Assembly: GCA_024734555.1 (NCBI GenBank)
Contig: JANPWX010000653.1
Location: 3,187,936-3,251,935, forward strand
DNA length: 64,000 nucleotides
Source: Trochalopteron elliotii
Taxonomy: Eukaryota; Chordata; Aves; Passeriformes; Leiothrichidae
Direction: 5' to 3'
The notes below the pieces were generated by a model. It had not been told where the DNA came from. It did no database searches and saw nothing but the letters and a program-made list of their open reading frames with translations. This document shows positions 1-13,400 of this stretch, one piece after another (the first letter of the stretch is position 1; every line of letters begins with the position of its first letter). The translations under genes and the position numbers were made by a program.

Positions 1-3000
1 ACAGATTTTAGAACCATGCTTGAGTCTTCTCATGTGCAACACAAGGAAAACACAAACTACTAACAGAGCTGTATTTATAAGAACCTCCCACACACCCTCC
101 CTCCCCTTCACTTTGTGAAATGAACATAAATTCAAACCCCGATGACTGCAAATTAGATATGTGGTCCAGGCAAAGCACATTTTATGTTCACCCATAAAAG
201 TATCACCATTCATTCCATGTGTAGTTGCTCAACAGCACATAAGCATCTTGGCCAGGCTGACTTTTATTTAGGAATGCACTTTTCACATTATTTCCTAATT
301 TCCAGGGGTTAGTAAAAATGCTTAAAGGGTTCCAGCCCAACACTTAGCCAAAGTAGACTGGAGAATGAGCACACCTTGCCCCAAATTGCATTAGCAATAT
401 AATAAATACCTGATGAACCAGTTTTCCCTAAAGCAAGGGTCTTTGAGGGAGCTCAAAAAACACTTCAAAAGACCCTGCATCTTCATGACTCTTTTCAGAA
501 AAAGCTGCTATGTCCAATAGACCCAGTGGATCACCGTGTGCCTCCACAGGATGCTTTCAGAGGAGAGCAAAAAAAGGGGAGCCTAGAAAACTGGTACACT
601 GGACAAAATTATTACCTCAGGAAGATACTGCAAGGCAGGTTTAGTATTTCTCTAGCAATAACCACTCAAAATGTGTCCTCAGATGCATTTTTATACCTCA
701 CTACTTAAGCTCCTGCCACCCACCAAAATCGACAGTATGTGGTTGCATAAACCATCTTAATCCAAAAGTAGGTATATCAAAAAGGCCAAGTTTTCTTGCA
801 CAATCCACATTTTTCATAAAATAAATATCTCATTCAAGGGGGATGTAACAGTTTTAGTTAAACTAGTGAAGGTTTCCAAGTCTAACAGTAACAGGTAAAT
901 AAATATCTCAATTAAATAAACCTAATTTATCACAGACAGGTAAACAAATTATTCTATGCAAGACACACATAACCTTACATGTATTTCTGATTGTAGATTT
1001 CAGGTACAAAGATACCTTAGATGCAAATATATTTATTTCATATTGCTCATCAGCTAAATTTAAATGCATTAATATATGTTTTAAGTCGGAAAATTTTCTT
1101 CCTTTTCCATTTTTGTAAACACATATTTAGCAAGGTACCTCTATGAACCTCACAAAAAAAGTTCACCTCAATAAGTATAATAATAATAAAAGTTTCCCCT
1201 CGTAAGGTAGGACGGATAAAAAGCAGGAAGCAAATTTATATCTCCTACTTACAGAGCACACAGCGCTCAGTATTCATAGATGAATCAAGGGAGATGACCC
1301 ATCGGCCTGAAAAACTTAAATACTTAACATAAGGGTTAACTTGATGATGGAGACATCCTACTTTATTTTACACTCTATTAGAAGAGCTCCAAATTGCATT
1401 GTGCGACCTGCGAATCAGATGGGGGTCAGAGGTCGTCACAGCAACAACCCCAACAATTCATGGCCAGATCTGCATAACAAGATATTTTTAATAACTTCAC
1501 AGCAGTGGCAGCCTGCATGGCCAGGGCAAAGCATAAAACACACCACAGCAACGTTCAGCTCTCAGGAAGAAACAGAACCAACCAAACCCTTCACCTTCAA
1601 ACCCTTCACCAGACACTTTAACAAGGGAGTACTGTTGTGAGGGCTAATTTTACAGTGTTTTGTTTTATATCAGTCCTTGAGCCTAATAAAACTTAAAAAA
1701 ATAGAAAGCTCTTTTAGCTGAAAAGCGATTACAAAAGAAACGTTTAACAGAAATAATATGACAAACATGACAAAGAAGTAACACCAATTAAAATAGGGAG
1801 GAGGGGAGAGGGAGCATTAAGTATCTGTATGACCTACTTATTCTGTGTTTACTTTTACAGTTATGGTTGACCTGGCTTTTTTGATAAATATTACCTAGAC
1901 AAAAAACCCCAAAACATTTAAATGCTGCCTGGGCTACTAATTTGACTATATAAATATTAATACATTTTATTATTGATTCCAACCACATTACATGCTAACA
2001 ATGTATAAAATCTGGTAAAGAACATCTTTAGGTGCAATGCTGATGTAGTTATCAAATATTTCTACATATCTCTATATTAACATCAAGTTACCATTTAAAT
2101 CTTAAAATGGAATGCTTCCAGTTTTCAACTTTTTGTTAAGAGTTGGGGTTTTTGTTAAAAAGCAACACCTGGGGAAAAGACTTCTCTACAAAGGTGTCTC
2201 TCTTGCTGCTTGATCTGAGCATGTTTTAGGAAATGTGGTTTCAGGGAAGGATCACTGAGGACAATTACCTAACCCCCAGAAACAACTTCTCTAAAATGAA
2301 CAAGAGGCAAAATCTGTAAGGATGCGAGTACAGGAAGCTGTCACAGAAAACTCTCAGTGGGACTGGATTCTCTATGGCTACAGAAGCAAAAAAAGAAATC
2401 TAAAATTCAACTGCAGTTTTTTTTTCTTCTAAAGCAAGCACTAGCTTAACAAAAAGACTTGAAAAAAGCTGGTTACAAAGCTACAAAACAATTACGTAGA
2501 AGTATCTCATTAGAATTGCCAAAATGCCAAACTGTAGTTGAAGACATGGGGAAAAAAAAAAAATCAGCGAGTCTTATAACCAAGTAATCAGCAGAACTCT
2601 TGGCTTAATTTGTAACATGCTAAAATTTTAACCTTTTAATGTATTTTAGGACTAAATAATTAGCAGCAAACATTTAAATTGTAAATTTGTGACAATTTTC
2701 TGATACTACTCTTTCTGAAAAAATCTGACTTGTATTATAGTGAGGTTTGAGTAGCAGATTCTGGACAACACAAGGACAGGCTCCTCCAAATCTAATTATT
2801 AATGGCATTATCGAGTTCAACCAGATGTTTCACATGGATAAAATTAAGTACACGAATAAATCAAGATCCGAGCGCATGCTTAGATTTGACAGAAGATAAG
2901 GAAAGGTGAAACAAAAAGCAATGAATACATTTAATGAAAAACTATATATCCCTGGTTGTTAATATAATTTGAAATTTAAAATTCAAAGTGTAACAGGTCT

Positions 3001-6000
3001 GTTAAATGATCCCTCTGCTGACAGACACATGAATGGGATGTTTCTCAAATCATCTTTCCTCCTGGAATCTGTCTGCCTAAGTTTTGGTTAGCCTGAGTAC
3101 TAAACCTTCCACGGCTTCCCAAGGTAATTAGATAAGACATAAGCATACTTTGAGTGTACAAAATCCAGCTAATGAGCTGCATTTCTATTAACAATGCCAA
3201 GATTTCAAGTATTCCTGATGGGTAATTCTTTATGGAAAGGATGTAAGTGAAAGGTAGCGTGCATGATTTAAAATACAGTACATACTCGTCCTCCCTAAAA
3301 CTGCAAGATCATCTGCATCTAATCAGCAGCAAATCAGACATTAAACAAGAAAAAGATTAAAAATCTGGTACTAAAAGGAAGATGACATTGAGAAACAAAT
3401 CTATTTCTAACCAGCAAAAGAATATTTTTAAGAACAATCTGACCATAAGTTATTCCTGCAAAAGAATCAAAAGTCTGGAAACAGTAGTGTCTATATAAAC
3501 ACCAATCTAAGCCAATAATTAAAACTGTAGTTTTACAACAACTCACAGAGTCACGAAATAACTTGAAGTGTCTCTGGTATGTTGCTGTTGTAGTAAGTTT
3601 ACCTGAAAGCACAGACTGAGCAGATGGCTGGCTCTGGACCAAGGTGGCACAGAGAGAAACACGGAGCGTGCAGTTTGCACTCCCTCTGCTGGGCACTGGG
3701 ATTATCCCGAGCACGCACTCCCGGCCGGCCATGCCCGAGCATCCTGGTACCGTGAAATAAAAACCTTTTTACAGCTCCCACCCTCTTCACCTGAATTCAG
3801 CCAAAACCCAGATTCACAGAAAAATGAATTTCAAAACCCTCAAAATGCATTTCCTGTCAGAAACCTGACTGACACCCCAAACAGGATTTAACTACAGTGA
3901 ATGTAACCTGTTTAAGCACAGAAAAACTCATTTGCCTTTGGCCAATACAGGTAGTCTGTAATTTTTTTTCATCCACCCTCCACCCTTGAAAAAGTAACAG
4001 CTCATAAGAAATGCCTTGACTTCTGATCTGCTGGGGGCACAGCAGTGGGAATGGGGAATGTGTGGACTGGGCAACTGGGATGTATTAATAATTATAAAAT
4101 CTGCTGCAAGGGATTTGTTTCTAGACAATCAAAGGATAACCTTTGTTTTTCCTTTCCCTCTCCTCCCACAGGTCCTGAGGAGGCAAGCACAAAACATAGG
4201 CTACTGGTGCTGGGAGGGTGTAAGTGTCACGTAGAAATGATGGCCCTCCTTGTAATTAAGACTCTCTGATGGTTTGTATTCTTCACTTTCATGGAGGAGA
4301 AAAGAAAGAAGTGGTTATAGTTCATGTCACTATAAACCATTTTAAGTCTAAGTGTCTTGCTGTATAAAGTTCTGTGCTTTCCTTCAAGTGACTTTGTATA
4401 AGGGAAGTTCCCTAAACCTCCAGAAAGCTCTCCCGTGGTTTGCAAAGCAGTTTGACTTTTCCATTTTTCAGCAAAGATAAAGGTAAAAAACAACTTCAGA
4501 GAAAGTAACTTGTGCTAATTGTGTAACAGGCTCTGATTGCCAAAGGCTCCTGCCTTGGAGGCTTGTGCTCTGTGATATGGAAAATTAAATGAGAAACAAT
4601 GGAAAGCATGGATGTATTACTAAGGACTGCCAAAAGCACACACCTTGTGAACCAAGCAAATATTTCCTCTGTGGAATCAGGCCAGGTAACCACTGATTTA
4701 TTGCTCTCAGTGTAATTTACATCAAACTACACTGCTGGTACATTCACATTAAACTGCAGAATCAAGAGTTACTCCAGATATGTACAATTATTTGCATTTC
4801 AGCCACATCCATGTGTAACTGACCAGCTAAAAAAGAGCAGCAATGACACATGGCAATGGTAAGGCACTCCAGGACCTTCCCTCTTTTAAGTGGCAATTTA
4901 AATCTCTGTGGGATTGAGAGTTATAGTAGAGTTCACAGTAATAAATCTCCAGTTTCATTGTCTCTCAACCCTTTATCAACTTCCTTGATCTCAGTTTGAG
5001 GATGGGTAAAGCTTTTACTCCCTCTGTTCCCAGACAGAACAGAAACAAAGAACAGCACAGAACAGATGAAAAGGGGGGAAATCAGTGACCACAGAAGCAT
5101 GGAGACTGAGCATGAACAAAATGCCAAAAGTCCCAGGAGAATGGGCAAGCCCAAATCCCCTGCCAAGTTGCCAAGTCCCCATCACTGTTTGATATTTGCT
5201 AATTGAATAAATCCACTCTCTCACCAAAGGAATGGCTTGCTGTGGTGCAGGATCATAATGACAGATAGAATGAGCAAGTACACAAACAATTCACCTTTAC
5301 ATTCTCCAGTTAAGGACACAGCTACCTCAGAGTGCATCACCAGAACTGCCATCCCATCCAAACACAGAGATGGCACAGACCTAGAAACCAATTTACATGG
5401 GACCCTCTGCCCTCAACCATTGGATCCACATTCTCCCTCTCTGCTTGCTGAACTCCCTTCCCTTCCAGGTGTGCTCATCTCCTCACATGAGCAGGTCCAG
5501 CACTCACTGGTCCCATGGGCCAACAAATCACATCTGGAAAGCTCTGGCAGGACAGGGTGGCTGGGAGCCAGGGCTTGGAAGGACAGACAGGCTGTCACGA
5601 CTCCTTCTCTTGGCTTTAGAGATTCAGAAGAGAGCAAAACTATGGCATGGCACAAGCTACAGCTCCAAGGACACGAGGACATCTGAACAAAGCCACAGTA
5701 CCTAACACAGGCAGCAATGCTCAATTAAAGAGATGTGTGCAATGTTTCACATGCTAACATGTAAATAATTGACAGATGGAGCTTTAATAACCATAGCCTT
5801 AGAGATTCTGTTTGTTTTGTTCTACCAGAGTCCCAATTTGCCGTGTTTTTACGTTTCAATAAAGTCATCTGACACATGAATAAAATATAATTTACGCAGT
5901 TTCCTTCTGCTGTACAAAGCTCTCTATGTTCAGGTTATAAATTTAAAATAACTCAGCACTAACACTAAATTTGGTTATTTTCCACTGGAGAGAAACCCTC

Positions 6001-7369
6001 CAGGAATATTTATATATTGTTTTTAAGTTAACTCAGTCTGCATTGCTTCATTTTGAAAGTATTGTGAGCACAACGTGCTTCCTATCTATCTTTTTGCTCT
6101 TCTAGCATTGGAATTTATTAGCTTTCAAATTAATACAGGTATTAGTTCTAAACATGTTATATAAGCATACAGACAGCATTGGTCACTCTTGTAAGTGGTA
6201 ACACTTAATAAGGAACCACTCTAAACACACACACGTGTACACATTCACACACACACAAAAAAATCAAGGCTGGAATGTCTTTTACATCTTACAAGAAATA
6301 CAGCAACCAATATTCCATGCAGAGGTGCAGCAAATGAAGTCCTGTCAAGCAAATGGCAGGAATGACAGCAGATGTCTGGATTCCTTCATAGCTGGTTGCA
6401 TAAAGGTAGCACACATATTTCACTGGAGACAAAAGCCTCTGACAAGACAGTCTTTCAATACTTTTCATTCAGAGTTGGCATTTTTGACTGGTGTGGCACA
6501 TCAGGAGGTGTTAAGATGATGAACCAGATTAATCTTGATTTAGCTTCATTTGTACAATGAAGGCAAAGTCTACAACACTCAGTAATGGCTAAATGAGGCT
6601 ACACAATTCAGCTCAAGTACAGACCAAATTCTCACAATCCAGTAAATCCAAACTAGATTCTAGTCTGGACTCTGACCCACAGCACTTATTTTCATGTCAA
6701 GCCATGCAGTTATTTTATTTCATCACAGCCAACAGACATTAGTATCATGCAGTTCTGCTGTTTATCTACATAAAGGCCATAGACTCCTTTGTGGATCTAA
6801 ATAATGTATTTGGTATTTCAGCCTCTGTTTATTCACAAAGTCTACCTATTTCACAAGAACTGACACAGGTAGTTAATCTCTGTGAAATAGTTTGATGCTG
6901 TAAATTTTCCTATGATAATCACATTACATGCTTTGTACAGAGTAAATGCTGCAAAGCAGAAGAACTACTTTCCTGAACTGAGAGACTCTCAGAGTTTAGC
7001 AAACTGTGAAAGAACATAAGCAGTACAGTGTTTACTGAGAAATATACACAAAAGAAGCTGAGGACTTAACAGTGTTACACATGAAGTAACTAAGAGTAAA
7101 TACAATCTGCATTTACCTGCTTCTCTATCCTAAACAACAACAGGGATACTTTAAACAGTTTTGGTCTAATAACCAGACCCCTGGAATATTATACAGGTAT
7201 TTACTGCTCCTTGAGGTAAACTACAATCAGCTGAATTAGTGTACTTCACAATAAAACTTGTGTGGAAAAGTTTCCCAGGACAGGGCTTAAGAGAAAGAGC
7301 ACTTTTCTGCATACAAGCTAAGCTTTACTAATGGTCCTCTCCAGTAAAACAGAATTTTAAGAAACTCAC
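1..7369 (-). other. UVSSA: UVSSA intron 6, 5' part; no exon found
   Basis: AT-rich non-coding sequence. I looked on the minus strand for the next conserved UVSSA block (VEVPEKEGYEPHIPDHLR-like) and did not find it, so this is read as an intron longer than 7.3 kb. No CR1, LTR or RNA gene was recognised. It holds a short CA-rich microsatellite at 6225-6256 and scattered A-runs. Confidence 0.6.
6225..6256. repeat. CA-rich microsatellite
   Basis: Two (AC)n runs split by gtgtacacattc. Confidence 0.8.
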
Positions 7370-7498
7370 CACTTTTCTTTTTCTTGCTTTAAAGGAAATG
7401 TTCATTTCCTTGTATTTCTTCATAGCAGTCTCCAATTTATTCTTGAGTTCAATGGCACATCTTAGCCGATCATCACTGATTCCTGCTCTGGTAAGAAG
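7370..7498 (-). CDS. UVSSA: UVSSA coding exon 6 (last UVSSA exon seen)
   Basis: 129 nt, acceptor ggtttgcag|CTTCTT, donor AAAGTG|gtgagt, phase 0 at both ends. It encodes [20 protein letters not shown], then [20 protein letters not shown] and RKV. This corresponds to the vertebrate segment FTRVG...RAIDLKAELELVLRKYKELDI. No following exon was found between here and position 1, so the next exon must be outside the window. Confidence 0.9.
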
Positions 7499-10400
7499 CT
7501 GCAAACCAAGAAAACAATATTCTTATTCTCTTCCAGAAGTCTCAACCAAAAAAATTTTCCAGTTTTCCCTCATAATTAATGAAACAACAATGTCACAAAT
7601 TCCTTTGTTTTACAAGTGACAATTAGTGAAGCCAATTCTTTTTCTATCTAGACTATAAAAACTAAGAGCAAAGTGAAGCCAAAGAATGAACAGCTATTAC
7701 AAACATCTTCTGAGAGTGCCCTTCAGCAGGCCAAATTCCACACAGGAGGCTCCATGTATACTGCTAACCTGACAGAGAGATGTCTAACAAAAATAAGCTG
7801 TGTTTTACTTCAAGACTTTGCAAAGAAGCCAAGCTTTACCTATCTTAAAAAATAACAAAGAATTGCCTATAGGTACCACACTCAAGACTGAGAGCTGTCA
7901 AACAAGCTACACAGCTCCTGCAGTCTCCTTTAGTCCACCCTTACTGAAATGGAAATCTTCTCTAATTGTTTCTGTTTCTTCAACCTTCATTTCCTTTTGG
8001 CTCACTCTCCCTCAAGCTTTACTGTATCCCAGTCCTTGTTTCACCATCTTTTTATTAAAAAACAAAGAAAAAAAATAATTATCTCTTTATCCCACCTGAA
8101 TCCAGGACTGCACAGAAGGCCAGAACTTGTTTCTGAGAAGTTTGTGAGCATCCATGACACTGTTTATGATGGCAGTATTATCTTCATTCTCTTGCACTTT
8201 TATATCTGCTCAAAACAGGGGAAAAGAGTTAGTGCATAATATTTATGGTATCTTCACTACAGGAGCTAAAGAAGGCAAATTGTTCTAAGACATTTGATCA
8301 CTTCAGGGAAAGTTACAAACATCAGAATGCTTCTCTGTTCAGTATTATTACTATCCACACATTCAAAAAATCTGAGGAAAATATGAAAAGTGTTCAGTCC
8401 AGCATGACAGAAAGAGTTGTTAAGCCATCAAGGAATCACCAAATAAACCACAGACAAGTTCTGTCTTACTATTTACATTACATCTTTTCCCAAGGCCAAA
8501 TGAACTGGGCCTTACTGTACCAACTTCTTCACATTCAATACAAAATAATCCCTACCCTGATAGTAACAGGGACTTGGTTGCCAAAGAAGCCAAGTATGAC
8601 ACTATCCAAGTAAAAATTATACTTTTCACCCATTGTTGTCAGCAAACAGAGAAGCAGATATCACCCTTACTGTCTGCACATGGAGCTCCCTTAGGACAGA
8701 AATTGTAAGAGACTTCCAAAATACAAACCATCCTGATTTTTCTACAGGTATTTCACACTAGCAAAGTTATACAAAAATGGTGCAACCACTTGCTAACAAA
8801 ACAACTTACTTCCTTGCAAGGAAAAAGTTTCAGAAACACTCAATTGTAAGATTGTTAAACTAGCAGCTTATTCCCCAGGTACAGCAAGAAGGAGGCAAAT
8901 AACAAAGAGAAAGAAAATTGTATTTGATAAACAGATTTTCTTTAAACACAAGAGACTCATTATAGATACTATGAAGTGCTATAATAAGTTTGCAACAACT
9001 ACTACAAAAGTTCAGTCTTAGAAGGTAATTAATGAAATCTGCTAATCACACACAAGGACACCCAAAACTAAGAACAGTTACTAGAGGAACCAGAAACCAA
9101 AAAATAAAAAATTAATTAAAAAAAAAATAATATCAAAGTGGTGTCCAGGAATCCCAAAGCAAAATGGTGCCCAGTAACACAAGCATTTAAATAACAGAAA
9201 CAAAACCAAAACCACAAACACAAAACACTTCAGAGAAAGGCTGCCTCCAGCTATATGTCAAAAGTTTTTCCAGGTACCTGTGGAGACTTCAAGGTCTAGA
9301 GTATATTTATGTGAAATAAGCCCATGGTTCCTAACAAAAGTCTGGTAATCATCATCATCATCATCGAGAGCAGGGCCACTGTACTGAACGTCTGAGCATG
9401 TGCCTCCAACCAGCTCTTTTTGCTCAAGCTTCTCATCTGCTTCTTTGTTTCCATCAGCTGTGACACACTGAGGAACAGGAGGAATGTCCTTGCTGCAGCA
9501 TGGCTGTTCATCATCCATGCACCCCAAACAGGACGAGTTAACTTCCCCCTGGGAGGACAAGGGGGATGCAGGTCTGGCCTCTTTAGCAGACGTTGGTTTG
9601 CTGAGCTCTGGGTCAATGTCGTTCACCCCAAAATTGAAAGGATCTGGCATCAGAAGCTGGAAACAGTTTTCCATCTCTGTCAGTGTATCAGCAATCTCTT
9701 GGGACATTTCTATCAAGACACAATTGTTTTATAAAATCATTAGATACAGGAAAATGTTAATGTCTCCAGAGCAGACACAGAGGTACAAAACAAATATGAC
9801 TGCCAAAGGGGAAATCCATTTATCCAGTGATGACTGAGCCATACAGATCTTCCTCTTCTGCAGAAACTGTCCTTATAAAAGTGACAATACCTAAGCAGGA
9901 AATCCAGAATTTCCTGAGCTAGGCATATAGACTCCTCGTTTCCTTATGCTCTCTAAAATTTCAGTATGTAAAGATGATTTGAGTGTGTCACAGAATTTGA
10001 AGGAAAACAAGGTTCAATGAGATATCCTTAGTGATGTTGGGAGTATTCATTTTATAGCCCTGAATTTTATAGCTGTGTGTAGGAACTGCCATGAATGAAT
10101 GTACGTTAATGCTCAAAGAGATGCTACTGATACAAATTACTTTAAGAAAGTTAAATCTCTTTAAAATTCCACTCTCGTGCATGAAAACATTTCCAGCATG
10201 CAGAATAAATGCAGACACAATTACATGCATTACATACACCAAAGTAATTTAATTAAATAACCCTTTATAACTGCAGCATAATATATTTACTGTCTCTGTT
10301 GTTCTTTGGAGTGACAGAAATGTGTCTGCTGTGCACATATTGCTCAGAGACTCAGGCCCCAGTTACATTTTCTAGCTGCACTGTGACACTTTTCACAGTT

Positions 10401-13400
10401 ATCCTACACTGCAACCAGGACTCCTGTGCAGACCATTGCCTCTATTTCTGGAACACAATGACTGTATATATAAGTAATGCCATTGGCCAACAAGACATTG
10501 GGAAGTCTGTGCCTAACAGAAATTAAGTCACTAGCTCCAAAAAGTCTCATGGTTCATTTACTTGGGGTGATGCACTCACACTTTACTGAATGAGATATCA
10601 GATCTTCCCTTGATAACATTTTCTTTATTTTCCATCTCTTTCTACTAAACTCACATAACAGTCACTTCTTTCCCCTGATATTCTTTATCTGAGAGAAAGG
10701 GAGGGTTGAGCTCCTACAAATGCAGTATTTCCTGCTTTCTGTGGTCAGCTATTATCTGGATAGCTATTCTCTCAGAATCTATTTCATATAACCTTAAAAA
10801 AGGTTGCTTTAAAAACAAACAAAAAAACAAACCAAAAATACACTAAAAGAACCAAAGCATCCAACCTTCCATTTCTTTTTCAGTTCTTTTGACTTTTTCT
10901 TTGTAAATGTTCTCCAGTCGCTTTTGCTTCTCCTCTTCCCTCCTCCTTTCAGCCACAGTTCTGGCATGCACATCTTGAAAATCCACCTAAGGAGGAAATC
11001 AAGAAAAAAGTGTAACATTCCTTGTAAGAAATATATAGAAAATCCATTTCCTAAGATCCTTATCTGTGGTGAAAAATCCTGTAACATCAGCAATCGGCCA
11101 GAAGCTCAGCAGCATTTCCTTTTATCTCTTCTCCCCCTTGAATCAGTAACTACAGCAATTGTGAGCAGAGTTTTTACTCCTACTAATAAAGGACTGTTGA
11201 GAATCAATGGCTTTCAAAAGGAAATCATAAGGTAGAAAAACAAACCCCTTAGATTTTCACACCCAGAAGGCAGGAAAAAACTGGGCTTTGGGAGACTTCT
11301 GCCATGTACTGGAGACAAGGAATTAGGGAGAATGAGCAGGAAGAGACTATGAAGGGTAGATATTAGGATTACATGAAAATACCACACCAGGTCCACCAGG
11401 AAGTTTAGGAAAATTTGTAAGCACAATAACAACTAGTATATATATAAACTTACAAAAGAACTTTGTAAGAAAGGAAAGTAAAAGAGAAGATCTTCAAATT
11501 TATTAAGACGAAATTTGTGATTTTATAATTACATTGCTGGACTTCGATATTGAGGGAAAAAAATTCAGTCTCACTTCCTTATGGCTGAATTATAAACATT
11601 AATCTGAACAACTTAAAATGCTGTTTCTTAAAATATTGGCAATATTTTGTTTTGTTTTTTTTTTTTAGTGTGGTCTTAGAAGGGATTGAAAACACAACAA
11701 AATTTCACTCCTGTTTCAAAGAAGGGAGGCTTGATTGCATTAATGCATAAGGAAACCCTTTTGAAAAACACAGTTTCCTTTGATTGCTACCACATAAGTT
11801 TTATGAACTGCCAGACAGACAATGCTGAGTGCTGAGCAAGCTTGCACTTCACTTTGCTGATTCTGCAGCCCACAGACTCTCTGGTGCAATGTCTCCATCA
11901 CAAGCTTTCACTGAAGGTTTGGAACTCTTGCCACTGCTAGATGATCAAGCATATCAACATCCAGTAGTGGCTCTCAAAGTTTTGGAGTCACACAAATGTT
12001 CTTATCTAACAGATGTCTGAGCAACTGGCATGCAGGGTCTCCATGCAGGGTCTCCATCAGTTTAGGAAACAGGCACACTCACCAAGCTGGGGTTTTTTTA
12101 GCAGGGAATGGGTGGGCAGAAGGGTGGTAGGGGGTAGTTTCCTAAACTATCACAGGAAAAGATCTGGTTTCACAACCTACTGCAGCATGTGGATCACCAG
12201 AGTGAGCTTCCTTGGTTTTCAGGACCTGATTTTCCTACAGGTTTGCCCAGCTCCCCACACAGCACTGAAAGACAGTGCCCACAAAAGCAGAACAAAGATA
12301 CAGAACCCAGGAACTACAGCCACCATTTGCTGGCAGTTGGACTAGACTGCACAGAAAACCAGACACAGCCACGGTTTCCCAAAGCACAACTTCTACCTCA
12401 TGCCAGACAGAGCACCTACAGTGGAGTCATTTGCCCATTCTTTCCCATTCTCTGTACCAAAAAGACCATGAAGCCTTTTACTGCTGGTCTGCAATTAGGG
12501 AACTAAATGTATGAGGAGCAAAAAATTGCTCCAGTGAAAGGATGCTAAACACCAGGCTGAGACAATTACTGGAACTTTTGTGAAAATACTGGAATACAGC
12601 AGGACTATACTCTGCGTGGATCTGAAATCCTGTTCTGTAATTCCATCCATGCATTCCTCAGACACAAAGATACTAAAATATGAGTCATGTGCCCAAATAT
12701 ACAAACATTTGGAAATATGTGATTTTTTTCTTTTACTTTTCTTCTTAACTTTGAGACAGGAGTTTGAAAACAATTACTTTCACGCATACTGAAGCATTAT
12801 TTGCTCTTAAAGTCACTTATAGAGACACCTGCTTGGCACCTACTACCACAGACCTACTAACATTAAAAGACTTAGGAGCCCTCTAGCTTTACTCCCTAAA
12901 GAGCAGCAGCTGTCATCTTCTGACTGTTTATAAAGTGATTTTGGTGGTCATTAAGAAAAAGCCAACCAAAACCCACCATGGACCACACACACAGAGCTAA
13001 CACTCCACCCAAATTGCCCCATACTACTGTGCCAAACCAGTAAAACTCAACAGCTGATTTATTTTACTACAAGAAAGCAGCAAATGCCTCCTCAAAACTT
13101 TTGGTTGCTTCTCACACTTCAAGTATTAAGCTGGCAAAATGCCAGTTGGCTCATATCAATTCTTTAAGTACAAGAGTTACCAAACTACCTGAGATTGCTT
13201 CTACTGACATTAATGTTTATAGAAGAACTCAAATCCAGCTGCTCTAGAAAACAGAACAGCTTGTACCAAAACCTGAAAAGGGAACCCCCGTTATTACTGG
13301 GGAGCAGCCACTGACCACAGGAGCACAGACAGACCTGCCAAACTTCAGCATAGTTGTTGTACACTTGTGTTCAACTGGGTGAAACTGCATTACATGTTAA

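Noticed and set aside
3603..3743. Possible 141-nt minus-strand exon in UVSSA intron 6 (acceptor ggtaccag, donor CAG|gtaaac, CpG-containing)
   Set aside because: In the phase left by UVSSA exon 6 it hits a stop after 13 codons, and no frame resembles UVSSA or another protein I know. At most it is a cryptic or poison exon.
5237..5724. Overlapping open frames on both strands near 5.2-5.7 kb
   Set aside because: Several frames are open at once, none matches a known family, and no exon boundaries fit UVSSA.
5850..5875. AATAAA on the plus strand (tttcaataaagtcatctgac) as a gene end
   Set aside because: No plus-strand coding sequence precedes it; single hexamers are common in AT-rich DNA.
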